The notes under the pieces are model-generated. The model saw only the letters and a list, made by a program, of their open reading frames with translations, had not been told where the DNA came from and ran no database searches. Positions 34,709 through 43,272 of a stretch of 64,000 bases of DNA are shown here, piece by piece. The first letter of the stretch is position 1. Each line of letters begins with the position of its first letter. The stretch lies in contig NZ_CP011125.1 in assembly GCF_000737325.1 (NCBI RefSeq), positions 10,119,945-10,183,944 of the forward strand. Direction: 5' to 3'. Source of the DNA: Sandaracinus amylolyticus (lineage in GTDB: Bacteria > Myxococcota_A > Polyangia > Polyangiales > Sandaracinaceae). The translations under genes were made by a program, and so were the position numbers.

Positions 34709-35263
34709 ATGGCTTCCAATATGGTTTCGCTTCCCGCTCGGCTCGTGCTCCTCGGTGTGCTTCTCGTCGGATGCGAGGCGTCGGGCTCCGACGTCGCGCG
34801 CTGCATCGAGCTCGCGACGAGGTTCCGCGACAACTGCGCCGCACCGGCCACCGGGGACGCCGACCGCGTGTGCCTCTGGGACGGCTACATCGAGCTCTGC
34901 GAGACCGGCGACACCGAGCTCTTGATCGCCTCGATGGAGTGCCTCGACGAAACCCGATGTGCTGCGTTCTCCGACGCCGGCGAAGGAGACGCCTGCCTCG
35001 CGTCGGTCCACGCGGCGCTGCGGGCGGCCGCGCTGGGCGAGGTGATCGAGGATCGCTGCACCGCGTGCGGCGGCAGCGAGTGTGCCGCCACGGCGTCAGG
35101 CGCCGAGATCTTGCCCTACCTGCGCGCGACCGCCGCGTCCCACCTCGAGCGCTGCGCGGCCTCGTCGTGCTCGCTCGACCAGATCGTGGACGCGTGCGCC
35201 GACGACGTCGCGCCGCTCGCCGCGTTCGAGTGCAGCGCGCCGGCCGCCGACGCCGCGCCCTGA
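34709..35263 (+). CDS. Cys-rich lipoprotein
   Basis: 184 residues. The signal peptide 'LVLLGVLLVGC' ends in a lipobox. The mature part is helical and has paired cysteines ('CIELATRFRDNCAAP', 'DRVCLWDGYIELCETG', 'CTACGGSECAATA', 'CAASSCSLDQIVDAC'), presumably disulfides. No family is recognised. ATG 34709 follows AGAGGAAAA in an unusually AT-rich leader (34686-34720), consistent with a strong promoter or leader. It lies 74 bp upstream of the ECF sigma gene. Confidence 0.78.
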   Translation: MASNMVSLPARLVLLGVLLVGCEASGSDVARCIELATRFRDNCAAPATGDADRVCLWDGYIELCETGDTELLIASMECLDETRCAAFSDAGEGDACLASVHAALRAAALGEVIEDRCTACGGSECAATASGAEILPYLRATAASHLERCAASSCSLDQIVDACADDVAPLAAFECSAPAADAAP

Positions 35264-35337
35264 GCACAGGCCCGCTCCGGGGCCCGCGAAAAAAGATCTC
35301 ACGACGGCCCCGGCGCCCCGCACTGCGGAGAACACCT

Positions 35338-36018
35338 ATGCTTCAGCTCGTGCGCGCGCGTCGGGGCTCCACACCATCGGGCGACGAAGACGCCGAACCC
35401 GGGGCGGCCATCGATCCGCGCGCGCGCCTCGACGAGCCCACGCTCGAGGCGCTCCGGCGCGGAGACCGCCGGGTCGTGCAGACCGCGCTGCGCGCGTTGT
35501 TCCCCGAGGTCCGCAGCCGCATGCATCGCCTGCTCGGCCCGCGCGACGACCTCGACGACGCGACCCAGGACGCGCTGATCGAGATCACACGCGCGCTGCC
35601 GCGCTTCGAGGGGCGCGCGTCGCTGTCCACCCTCGCGAGCCGGATCACCGTGCGCACGTCGTTCCGCTACTTCGGCCGCCCGCGCACCGTGCCCCTCGAG
35701 ATCGTCGAGCCGCACGATCCCGACGACCCCGAGTCGCGCGTCGCGAGCCGGGAGACGCTGCGCCGCCTCTATCGCTGTCTCGACAAGATGTCGCCCAAGC
35801 GCCGCGTCGCGTTCGTGCTCTGCTGCGTCGAAGGCATGACGCCGGGAGAGGCCGCGGACATCGAGGGCGTGCCCTCGCTCGTGATGCGCGCGCGCCTGCT
35901 CCAGGCGCGCAACGAGATCGCGCGGTTGATGAAGGGCGATCCGCTCGCGGAGGCGCTCGCTCAGGCTGGACGTCGCGGCGCGGGCGCGCGCGACGAAGAC
36001 GAGGAAGGTGGAGGATGA
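35338..36018 (+). CDS. ECF-type RNA polymerase sigma factor
   Basis: 226 residues. Sigma region 2 is seen as 'LFPEVRSRMHRLLG', 'DDLDDATQDALIEITRALPR' and 'FEGRASLSTLASRITVRTSF'; region 4 as 'MSPKRRVAFVLCCVEGMTPG', 'EAADIEGVPSLVMRARLLQA'. The C-terminus is a Gly/Glu-rich tail. It directs RNA polymerase to a dedicated promoter. The stop overlaps the ATG of a FecR-TPR gene (ATGA), so the two are coupled and the FecR protein is probably its regulator. The ATG at 35338 has GCGGAGAACACCT upstream. Confidence 0.92.
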   Translation: MLQLVRARRGSTPSGDEDAEPGAAIDPRARLDEPTLEALRRGDRRVVQTALRALFPEVRSRMHRLLGPRDDLDDATQDALIEITRALPRFEGRASLSTLASRITVRTSFRYFGRPRTVPLEIVEPHDPDDPESRVASRETLRRLYRCLDKMSPKRRVAFVLCCVEGMTPGEAADIEGVPSLVMRARLLQARNEIARLMKGDPLAEALAQAGRRGAGARDEDEEGGG

Positions 36019-37298
36019 GCCGCGACCGACTCGACGACCGCACCGTCGACGCGCTCGCGACGATCGCGCGCCAGGCGCCGGTGCCTCCGATCACCGACGC
36101 GCGCCGCGACGCGCAGATCGCGCGCGCGATCGCGGAGGCCGAGGACCGCGCCGTCCTCGAGACGCCGCGAGCACGCAGCCGCACGCCGTACGTCGCATGG
36201 GCGATCGCGGCGGCCGCGCTGGTCGCGCTCGCGTTCGTCACGATGCGCGACGCGCCGACCGCGGACGTCGGTGAGGGCGTGCTCGTGCTCGCGACGGGCG
36301 ATCGCGTCACGACCGCGCCGCACGCGGCGCTCGCGCTCGACGAGGTGTCGCCCGAGTCGCGCCGCATCTCGGTGCACGCGGGCGAGGCGCTCTTCGACGT
36401 GCGCCCGCTCGAGCCGAACGAGTCGTTCGTGGTGCGCACGCCCGAGCTCGAGGTGACGGTGCGCGGGACGGTGTTCTCGGTCGAGCGCGTCGGTGATCGC
36501 ACCGTGGTGCGCGTCTACGAAGGTCGCGTGGACGTGCGCGAGCGCGGCGAGCTCGTCTCGATCACGCCCGGCGAGACCTACCGCTCGGGCGAAGGTCGCG
36601 CGCGCGACGCCCAGGAAGGCGCGCTCGCCGCGATCGGTCGCGCCGCCGCGGCCGCGCGCGAGCCGGTGGCTGCTCGCACGCCGATCGCCGAGCCCGCGCC
36701 GATCGCCGAGCCCGCTCCGACGGCCGAGCCCACGTCGGTCCCCGAGCCCACGCCGATCCCCGAGCCCGCGCCGGTCGCTGCGCGCAGGACCACGATCGAG
36801 CCCGAGCCCACGCCGGCCATCGAGCCCGCCCCGACTCCGCCCGCGCCCTCGCTCGCCGAGATCCAGTCGCTCGTCGCGTCGCGCCGCTTCGCCCAGGCGC
36901 TCGACGCGGCCCGCGCCGCCCGCGCCCACGCACCGACGGAGTGGCGCTTCGGCATGCTCGAGGCCCACGCGCTCCAGGGCCTCGGTCGCGCCGCCGAGGC
37001 CGCCGATGCCTACGACGCGCTCGCCCGCACGGCGCCGTCCGCGCAGCGCGCCGAGGCCGCGTTCCGCGCGGCGACCCTCCGCTGGCGGGAGCTCGCCGAC
37101 GCGCGCGGCGCGGTCACCTCGCTCGACGCCGTCGACTTCGCGCAGAGCGCCCTCGAAGAGCGCGCCCTCGGCCTCCGCGCCCGCGCCCTCGACGCAGCCG
37201 GCGATCGCACGGCCGCGCGGGACGCCGCGCGCGCCTACCTCGCGCGCTACCCCGAGGGCGGCCTCGCCGACGTGATGCAGGCGCTCGTCGCCCCGTGA
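36015..37298 (+). CDS. FecR-domain transmembrane protein with TPR C-terminus
   Basis: 427 residues. The cytoplasmic N-terminus (1-56) is followed by one transmembrane helix ('YVAWAIAAAALVALAFVTM'). The FecR domain covers about residues 80-190 ('ALALDEVSPESRRISVHAGE', 'LEVTVRGTVFSVERVGDRTV'), followed by an 'EPAPIAEPAPTAEP' Pro-rich linker and a C-terminal TPR-like region ('RRFAQALDAARAARAHAPTE', 'AHALQGLGRAAEAADAYDAL'). FecR proteins pass periplasmic signals to ECF sigma factors. The FecR-linker-TPR layout is common in myxobacteria and differs from TonB-linked FecR. Coupled to the sigma factor by ATGA. Confidence 0.9.
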   Translation: MSRDRLDDRTVDALATIARQAPVPPITDARRDAQIARAIAEAEDRAVLETPRARSRTPYVAWAIAAAALVALAFVTMRDAPTADVGEGVLVLATGDRVTTAPHAALALDEVSPESRRISVHAGEALFDVRPLEPNESFVVRTPELEVTVRGTVFSVERVGDRTVVRVYEGRVDVRERGELVSITPGETYRSGEGRARDAQEGALAAIGRAAAAAREPVAARTPIAEPAPIAEPAPTAEPTSVPEPTPIPEPAPVAARRTTIEPEPTPAIEPAPTPPAPSLAEIQSLVASRRFAQALDAARAARAHAPTEWRFGMLEAHALQGLGRAAEAADAYDALARTAPSAQRAEAAFRAATLRWRELADARGAVTSLDAVDFAQSALEERALGLRARALDAAGDRTAARDAARAYLARYPEGGLADVMQALVAP

Positions 37299-37341
37299 TG
37301 GCCCGGAGGCTCCGCGGCTGCGATGCTCGCGCCTCCGCGCG

Positions 37342-38649
37342 ATGTCCGCCTCGACTCCGCACCGCTACGGCCTCCGCACTGCGGCCCTCCTCGTCGTCGC
37401 GAGCATGGTCGGCACGGGCGTCTTCACGACGAGCGGGATCCTCCTCGCCGAGCTCCGCTCGGTCCCCGCGGTGCTCGCGGTGTGGATCGTCGGCGGCCTC
37501 GTCGCGCTCGCGGGCGCGCTCTCCTATGCCGAGCTCGCCGCGCAGCTCCCCGAGAGCGGCGGCGAGTACACGCTCCTCGCCCGCGCGTTCCACCCCGCGG
37601 TCGGCTTCACCGCGGGCGTCGTCTCGATCGTCGCCGGTTTCGCCGCGCCGATCGCCGCGTGCGCCATCGCGTTCGCGCGCTACCTCGACGCCGCGTTCCC
37701 CGGCCTCGTCCCCGAGCTCCCCGCGGCGATCGCGATCGTCGTGCTCACGACCGCCGTCCACGTGGGCCATCTCCGCAGCGGTGCGCGCTTCCAGGACGCG
37801 CTCACCATCGCGAAGATCGTCCTCGTCGCGATCTTCGTCTTCGGCGGCGCGACCGAGGGCGATCTCTCGCGCCTGGCCGAGCCCCTCGATCCCGCGACGC
37901 TCGTCTCGCCGCCGTTCGCGATCGGGCTCGTGCTCGTCTACTTCGCGTACACCGGGTGGAACGCCGCGGCGTACGTCGCGGGCGAGATCGAGCGCCCGGC
38001 GCGCACCCTCCCGCTCGCGCTGCTGCTCGGCACCGCCGGCGTCACGGCGCTCTACGTCGGCATCAACGCGGTGCTCCTCGCGAGCGCTCCGCGCGCCGAG
38101 CTCGAGGGCGTCGTCGAGATCGGCGCGGTCGCCGCGACCCACCTCTTCGGCGCCACCGCGGGCCGCGTCCTCGCCGCCGTCATCGCGCTCGGCCTCGTCT
38201 CCACGATCGGCGCGTTCGTCGTGACCGGCGTCCGCGTGTACGACGCGATCGGCCGAGACCATCCGGCGCTCGCGTTCCTCGCGCGGCGCAACGCCGGCGG
38301 CTCGCCGGTCGTCGCGCTGCTCGTCCAGGCCGGCCTCGCGCTCCTCATGGTGGCAACCGCGAGCTTCGAGACCCTGCTCGCCGCCGTCGGCTTCACCCTC
38401 TCCATCGCGTCCGGCCTGACGGTCATCGGCGTCGCAATCGTCCGCGCTCGCCACCCCGAGCGCCCTCGTCCGTACCGCGTCCCGCTCTACCCGATCACCC
38501 CGCTTTTCTTCGTGATCGTGATGATCTGGACGGTCTACGAGTCGATCCTCTACGCCCGCGCGATAGCCCTCTTCGGTGTCGCCACGATTGGGCTCGGTCT
38601 GCTGGGGTATTTCGTCCTCTCCGCGAAAAACCGCGCAAATCCCGCGTGA
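37342..38649 (+). CDS. APC-superfamily amino acid permease
   Basis: 435 residues, about 12 transmembrane helices. Starts with the APC signature 'ALLVVASMVGTGVFTTSGIL' (unwound TM1 G-x-G), then TM2 'VLAVWIVGGLVALAGALSYA', 'ELAAQLPESGGEYTLLARAF', and later 'PFAIGLVLVYFAYTGWNAAA' and 'AGEIERPARTLPLALLLGTA'. It imports or exchanges amino acids across the inner membrane. ATG 37342; 43 bp after the FecR gene on the same strand, but probably independent in function. The substrate cannot be predicted. Confidence 0.93.
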   Translation: MSASTPHRYGLRTAALLVVASMVGTGVFTTSGILLAELRSVPAVLAVWIVGGLVALAGALSYAELAAQLPESGGEYTLLARAFHPAVGFTAGVVSIVAGFAAPIAACAIAFARYLDAAFPGLVPELPAAIAIVVLTTAVHVGHLRSGARFQDALTIAKIVLVAIFVFGGATEGDLSRLAEPLDPATLVSPPFAIGLVLVYFAYTGWNAAAYVAGEIERPARTLPLALLLGTAGVTALYVGINAVLLASAPRAELEGVVEIGAVAATHLFGATAGRVLAAVIALGLVSTIGAFVVTGVRVYDAIGRDHPALAFLARRNAGGSPVVALLVQAGLALLMVATASFETLLAAVGFTLSIASGLTVIGVAIVRARHPERPRPYRVPLYPITPLFFVIVMIWTVYESILYARAIALFGVATIGLGLLGYFVLSAKNRANPA

Positions 38650-38727
38650 GCGAGTCACCCTGTCACGGCTGATCCGAAGACCTCTGGGGACTCCAGTCTC
38701 CGCCCCACCATCTCCCACATGTCCGTA

Positions 38728-38770
38728 GATGGTCCTCCTCGCCGGGATCTCCTGTGAAATCAGGACCATC
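38728..38770. promoter_or_regulatory. 9-bp inverted repeat upstream of pilin operon
   Basis: Perfect arms GATGGTCCT (38728-38736) and AGGACCATC (38762-38770), 25 bases apart, about 30 bp upstream of the candidate sigma-54 element. It could be an activator (enhancer) site or form a leader hairpin. Confidence 0.5.
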
Positions 38771-38797
38771 GACCCCGCACAGACGTTCGTGGCATCC

Positions 38798-38813
38798 TGG
38801 CATGCGCGTCGCA
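38798..38813 (+). promoter_or_regulatory. Candidate sigma-54 (-24/-12) promoter for the Tad/Flp operon
   Basis: TGGCAtgcgcgTcGCA: the GG and GC doublets are separated by exactly 10 bases and 8 of 10 consensus positions match (TGGCAC-N5-TTGC). It lies 40 bp upstream of the first pilin ATG, just after a 9-bp dyad. Sigma-54 control of pilins is known in Myxococcus. Confidence 0.45.
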
Positions 38814-38853
38814 CTAGGCCCCATCACGCAACGCGACGACGAGGTCGAACGCC

Positions 38854-39096
38854 ATGCAGAAAACCCGTGCTCAACACGCGATCGAGATCGCCGAGTCGGC
38901 CGAAGGAGGCTTTCGCCGCCCTGCCGATGCGGAGGTCGCGGCGCTGGCGGGCACGCGTGGCGTCGTCTTCGTGGAGTACGTCGCGCTGCTGTTGCTGGTG
39001 ACGATCATCGGGGCCGGTGCCGTGGTCACCCTGGGCATCCCCCTCGTGAATCTCTTTCGCTATCAGCAGCTGATTCTGTCGCTCCCGATCCCCTGA
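38854..39096 (+). CDS. Flp-type class III pilin (first pilin)
   Basis: 80 residues. After a 36-residue leader the sequence 'GVVFVEYVALLLLVTIIGAG' matches the class III prepilin site G/xxxxEY: cleavage after Gly puts Glu at +5 and Tyr at +6, followed by the hydrophobic assembly helix. The leader is long for Flp pilins and the C-terminus is only about 20 residues. It would be processed by the prepilin peptidase encoded at 39415. First gene after the candidate sigma-54 promoter; a second pilin follows 49 bp later. Confidence 0.75.
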   Translation: MQKTRAQHAIEIAESAEGGFRRPADAEVAALAGTRGVVFVEYVALLLLVTIIGAGAVVTLGIPLVNLFRYQQLILSLPIP

Positions 39097-39144
39097 CGGA
39101 GTGACGGGCCCACCTCGTTCCAGCCAACCCAGGAGAACCCGAGA

Positions 39145-39354
39145 ATGGACAAGCTGAGCATGAACAAGTCGCGCCGCGTTCGTGAGCTCCTCGCGGATAC
39201 CCGCGGTCTGTCGACCGTCGAGTACATCATCATCCTCTGCCTCATCGCGGTCGTGTGCTTCGCCATCTGGCGCCAGTTCGGTGAGACCGTGAAGGCGAAG
39301 GTCCAGGGCGCGGACGGCATGGTCGGCACGCTCCCGACCGACAGCTCGCCGTGA
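39145..39354 (+). CDS. Flp family type IVb pilin
   Basis: 69 residues. Leader 'MDKLSMNKSRRVRELLADTR' then the processing site 'G/LSTVEY' (Glu +5, Tyr +6) and helix 'IIILCLIAVVCFAIW', the typical Flp pilin pattern, ending with a short acidic/Pro tail. It polymerises into the Tad/Flp pilus fibre after cleavage. GAGAACCCGAGA upstream of the ATG 39145 is a modest ribosome-binding site. It has a more usual layout than the preceding pilin, so it is likely the major subunit. Confidence 0.85.
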   Translation: MDKLSMNKSRRVRELLADTRGLSTVEYIIILCLIAVVCFAIWRQFGETVKAKVQGADGMVGTLPTDSSP

Positions 39355-39414
39355 CTTGATCGCCATCTCGGCGATCTCCTGAGAGGAGCCGCAGCGTGAG
39401 CTGGTGGAGATAAG

Positions 39415-39975
39415 GTGTTCGGTCTCGGCCCGGATCCCGAGCTGTTACCGTACCTGTACGGTCTCGCCGTCGTCATGACCGCCGTCGCGGCGTTCACCGA
39501 CTGGCGCACCGGACACATCCCCAACTGGCTCACGCTGCCGCCCCTGTTCCTCGCGCCGCTGGTCCACGGACTGATGAACGGCGCGGAAGGATTCTTCGGA
39601 TCGATCCTCGCCGTCGCGATCTGCGGCGCCGTCCCGCTCCTGATGTTCTGGCGGGGCGGCATGGCCGGAGGCGACGTGAAGCTCTTCGCGGCGATCGCCG
39701 CGGTGTGTGGGATCGAGGTCGGCCTCGAGGCCGAGTTCCTCGCGTTCATCGTCGCGGGGATCTACGCGCTCGGCCGGCTCGCCTGGCAGGGGAAGCTCCT
39801 CCGCACGCTGGGCAACAGCTTGTACATGGGCATGAACCCGCTGCTCCCTCAGCGGCTGCGCAAGCCGATCAGCCCCGAGCTCCTGCACACGCTGCGGCTC
39901 GGCGGCGCGATCTTCGCGGGCACGCTGATCGCGGTGTTCAGCCGGCTCCAGACCTTCTTCATGTTCGGTACCTGA
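39415..39975 (+). CDS. A24 prepilin peptidase (CpaA/TadV)
   Basis: 186 residues, polytopic. Two catalytic aspartates are visible: 'FTDWRTGHIPNWLT' (D-x-R-x-x-x-I-P-N) and 'GGMAGGDVKLFAAIAAV' (G-G-D-x-K). Hydrophobic helices surround them ('LYGLAVVMTAVAAF', 'ILAVAICGAVPLLMFW', 'AFIVAGIYALGRLAW'). It lacks the N-methylation Cys domain, as expected for TadV/CpaA. It cleaves Flp prepilins and TadE pseudopilins at the inner membrane. GTG 39415 has GGAGATAAG upstream. It sits between pilins and TadE in the order usual for tad loci. Confidence 0.93.
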   Translation: MFGLGPDPELLPYLYGLAVVMTAVAAFTDWRTGHIPNWLTLPPLFLAPLVHGLMNGAEGFFGSILAVAICGAVPLLMFWRGGMAGGDVKLFAAIAAVCGIEVGLEAEFLAFIVAGIYALGRLAWQGKLLRTLGNSLYMGMNPLLPQRLRKPISPELLHTLRLGGAIFAGTLIAVFSRLQTFFMFGT

Positions 39976-40015
39976 GAGACCCGTCGTGGACCCACACCAG
40001 AGAGGCGGGATTCGT

Positions 40016-41002
40016 ATGGTCGGCAAGCTCGCTCGAGACACGAGAGGCGCTGCCTACGTCGAGTTCCTGATCTCGTTCATCCCCGTGTTCTTGATGTTCC
40101 TGGGGATGGTCCAGATGGGCCTGATGTTCGTCGGCGGCCTCGCGGTGCAACGCGCGGCGTCGGCCGCGGCGCGCGCCGCGATCGTCGTGCTCGACGACGA
40201 CCCGCAGTACTACGGCGGCGAAGGGCGCATGCAGATCGGCGGCGGCAGCGGCAGTGGGCCCAGCGCCGGCGAGGGCCTGATCGACTTCCTCGGATCGAGC
40301 GGCGTCAGCGGCGGCGACACCGGCGGGATGGGCGGCGCGGGCGGCTCCGCGGCCGACACCGGCGACAGCGCGCGTCTCTCCGCGATCCACAGCGCCGCGT
40401 CGATCCCGCTCTTCGCGGTCGCACCGCCTCCCTCGGCGCTCGTTCGCCCCGAGTCGGTGATGGCGGCGATCGGCAACAACCGCGATCCTCTCGGGATGCC
40501 TCCGAGCCGCCTGCTCTCCGGGCTCGTCTGGAACAACACGGGCGCGCTCGCGGTGCGCCTCGTCGACGGCCCCGCCTCGCGCACCGATCAGCGCAGCTTC
40601 GATGCCGCGCCGCTGCACGAGGACGACGCGGTGCCGACGCCGGCGCGCGTGCGCGTGACGTATCTCTTCCACTGCGGCGTTCCGCTCGCGAACCGCCTGA
40701 TGTGCAACGACCCGCTCGCGCTGCTGTTCGGCGCGGACGGCGCCGCGCTCGCCCGTCTCGTGACCGGCGGCACCCCGAGCCTCGAGCGCCTGCAGGCGAT
40801 CTCGCGGCAGCGCGAGCTCGAGCTCGCGCGCGAGTCGCGCGACGAGATCCCCTGGAGCGATCTCGGCGACAACGCGCGTCAGGGCGTGGGCGCGCTCGGA
40901 ATCGGTGCGTCGCTCCTCGGCATGTCGATGCGCGTGAAGGTGATGACCGCCGAGGCGCAGCTCCCGATCCAGTACGCGAATTATCAGTACCAGAGCGAGT
41001 GA
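40016..41002 (+). CDS. TadE-like pseudopilin, extended
   Basis: 328 residues from ATG 40016 (GTG 39986 is an alternative, but AGAGGCGGG favours the ATG). The N-terminus has a class III site 'TRG/AAYVEFLISFIPVFLM', Glu at +5, then a helix. This is followed by 'RAASAAARAAIVVLDDD', a Gly/Ser-rich loop (about residues 68-115), and a periplasmic domain ending 'VKVMTAEAQLPIQYANYQYQ'. TadE proteins are minor pseudopilins processed by TadV. This one is about twice the common TadE length because of the extra globular region. Confidence 0.8.
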   Translation: MVGKLARDTRGAAYVEFLISFIPVFLMFLGMVQMGLMFVGGLAVQRAASAAARAAIVVLDDDPQYYGGEGRMQIGGGSGSGPSAGEGLIDFLGSSGVSGGDTGGMGGAGGSAADTGDSARLSAIHSAASIPLFAVAPPPSALVRPESVMAAIGNNRDPLGMPPSRLLSGLVWNNTGALAVRLVDGPASRTDQRSFDAAPLHEDDAVPTPARVRVTYLFHCGVPLANRLMCNDPLALLFGADGAALARLVTGGTPSLERLQAISRQRELELARESRDEIPWSDLGDNARQGVGALGIGASLLGMSMRVKVMTAEAQLPIQYANYQYQSE

Positions 41003-41012
41003 GGGGCTGACG

Positions 41013-43253
41013 ATGATCGCGCTTCTCCGACGTCTGCTCCGAGACGAGCGATCGTCGGGCGCGCTCGCGGACGGCGAGGCGCTCGACGCGCTCGGCCCCG
41101 TGCACGGTCCCGCGCTGCCGGTCGCGCTCCGCGACGTCTGGCGCCCGCGCTCGCTCGGCGAGCTCGGCGGGGATCAGTCGGGCGCGATGATGGTGATGGG
41201 CATCTTCATGGCGATGATGCTCGTCGGGATGGTCTACTACGTCTGCGGCATCGGCGACGCGATCGTCTATCGCGAGCGGATGCAGGACGCCTCGGACAGT
41301 GCCGCGTTCGCGAGCGCGGTGCTCCACGCCCGAGGGATGAATTACATCGTCCTGATCAACATCATCATGGCGGCGCTGCTCGCGATCCTCGTCGCCCTGA
41401 AGTTGGTCGAGACGCTCGCCTGGATTGGCATCTTTGCGTGTTATGCGATTGCCGCGCTCAGCTTCGGGACCGCGAGCGGCATTCTCGCGCTCGTCCCGCC
41501 GCTGCAGACGATCCAGCAGACGACTTCGAATCTCTACAACACGCTCAAAGAGCCCATCTTCACCGCACTGCGAGTCTGCGACACGACACAGACGGTGATC
41601 GCGCGAGTGGTGCCCGTCGTCGCGCAAGCGCGCGTCGTGCAGCTCGCGGCGGACGTGTACGCGCCGACGACGCAGATCGGATTCGCGTGGCCGCTCTATC
41701 GCCCGCTGCCGGTCGTCGACGACAGCTTCGACGAGCTCTGTCGTCGCGCCGGTCAGACCGCGGGCGACATCGCGATGCTGCCGTTCTTCTTCCTGCCGGG
41801 CTCGATCCGCGACGCGATCAGCGACGCGCTCGGCGGGCTCGCGGCGACGTTCTCGTCGTGGTTCTGCGGCGGCAGTGGGTCGGGCGACGGCGGCGAGCCG
41901 CCTTCGGTCACCTACGACGTGACCACGCTGCTGCCCGACAACCCCGACGGCGACTCCGCGGAGTGCGCGCGCTCGCGTACCGACGACAGCGCGGATCGCG
42001 CGTCGTGTGATCGCTACCAGGCCTGGTACGAAGCGGGCGAGCGCTGCGCGCGCACCGAGAACCCGCCCGAGTCGTGCAGCGCGGGGGATCGCACCGCGTA
42101 CGAGCAGCGCGTGGCCGCAGGCCGTAGCGACTGCCGCGGTGACGACAAAGAGAACTTCGTCTGGGAGACGACTCGATACTCGCGCACCGAGCGCTGGATC
42201 TGGGTCGGTGATCTCGAGACCGGTCACTGGGACTATTCGCTCTCGGCGCCGACGATCGTCGACAACGGTCCGACCGAGTCGGGCTGCGCGGGCGGTCGCT
42301 CGTCGTCGGGCACGTGCTGCTCGACGGGATGCGCGTGCGGCGCGACCTGCATCGCGTGCACGAACAACTGCACGATGCCCGGCGTGATGACGGGCAGCTC
42401 CTCGCACGCGATCGGCAACGACGAGGACGAGCTGCCCTGCGGCAGCGACGACTTCGAGGACTTCCAGGGCAGCGGCCCGTTCGTCTGCGCCGAGGAGATC
42501 ACGACGCGCGGCTGCGACTGCCCGGGCAGCGACGCGCCCGGCGCGTTCGACGGCTGCAGCAACTCGCGCGAGGGCGGCGGCGGCATGATGCCGACCGGCT
42601 TCTACGAGGACTGCACCGACAACCGTCCGACCTCGCTGCCCGCGACGTACACCCGGACGATCGAGTTCACCGCGGTGACGGCGGTGCTCTCCTGCGCGCA
42701 GACGCGCGAAGAAGAGCTGCCGGTCGACGATCAGCTCTTCGAGGACGGCGCGACCGCGCCCGACTCGAGCAACTGCGACATGTGCCCGAAGAAGCTCGAG
42801 GACTGCGCGCAGCTCGGCGAAGAGCGCTTCCAGCTCCGCACGTTCGTGCTCGGCGACGTGAGCCAGTCGCAGCGCGCCGACGCCGGCGTGCGCCTCGCGG
42901 CGTGGGGCCAGGAGGGCGGCGGGACGTACTCGAGCATCATGAACGTCGCCGGGCGCCTCTCGTTCGCGCAGGCCGAGTACATGTTCTGGCACCGCGGCGA
43001 GATCGACGGAGAGGACACGACGCAGCGCCAGGAGTGGATGTGGCACATGTTCTGGACCGCGCGCATGCGGCGCTTCCGCGTCGGCGGCGAGGACGCGTGC
43101 GCCGGTGGTGGCAGCGCGAGCGGTGACGCGGCGGACACGCCGGACGCCGCGTGTGACGGCGCGGCCTCGGACGGCGGCGGCGGCAGCTGCGACACCGGCG
43201 GTGGAATCGGCAGCTTCCTGAGCGACGCAGTCAGCAACATCATCGTTCACTGA
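41013..43253 (+). CDS. TadG-like Flp-pilus-associated protein, large and Cys-rich
   Basis: 746 residues. The N-terminal 50 residues are cytoplasmic. Then comes a membrane helix 'GAMMVMGIFMAMMLVGMVYY' with the Tad/TadG-type sequel 'RERMQDASDSAAFASAVLHA', a second hydrophobic pair ('IVLINIIMAALLAILVALKL', 'WIGIFACYAIAALSFG'), and a large extracytoplasmic domain with over 30 Cys, clustering around 'TCCSTGCACGATCIACTNNC' and 'CDMCPKKLEDC'. The tail is Gly/Asp/Cys-rich. Cys density is unusual for TadG and implies a disulfide-bonded, exposed structure, perhaps adhesive. GAGGGGC precedes ATG 41013. Confidence 0.75.
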   Translation: MIALLRRLLRDERSSGALADGEALDALGPVHGPALPVALRDVWRPRSLGELGGDQSGAMMVMGIFMAMMLVGMVYYVCGIGDAIVYRERMQDASDSAAFASAVLHARGMNYIVLINIIMAALLAILVALKLVETLAWIGIFACYAIAALSFGTASGILALVPPLQTIQQTTSNLYNTLKEPIFTALRVCDTTQTVIARVVPVVAQARVVQLAADVYAPTTQIGFAWPLYRPLPVVDDSFDELCRRAGQTAGDIAMLPFFFLPGSIRDAISDALGGLAATFSSWFCGGSGSGDGGEPPSVTYDVTTLLPDNPDGDSAECARSRTDDSADRASCDRYQAWYEAGERCARTENPPESCSAGDRTAYEQRVAAGRSDCRGDDKENFVWETTRYSRTERWIWVGDLETGHWDYSLSAPTIVDNGPTESGCAGGRSSSGTCCSTGCACGATCIACTNNCTMPGVMTGSSSHAIGNDEDELPCGSDDFEDFQGSGPFVCAEEITTRGCDCPGSDAPGAFDGCSNSREGGGGMMPTGFYEDCTDNRPTSLPATYTRTIEFTAVTAVLSCAQTREEELPVDDQLFEDGATAPDSSNCDMCPKKLEDCAQLGEERFQLRTFVLGDVSQSQRADAGVRLAAWGQEGGGTYSSIMNVAGRLSFAQAEYMFWHRGEIDGEDTTQRQEWMWHMFWTARMRRFRVGGEDACAGGGSASGDAADTPDAACDGAASDGGGGSCDTGGGIGSFLSDAVSNIIVH

Positions 43254-43272
43254 CGAGCACGGGAGTCGGAGC

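Noticed and set aside
39415-39975. Type IV pilus PilD-type bifunctional peptidase
   Set aside because: The protein is short and lacks the N-terminal Cys-containing methyltransferase domain; TadV/CpaA fits better.
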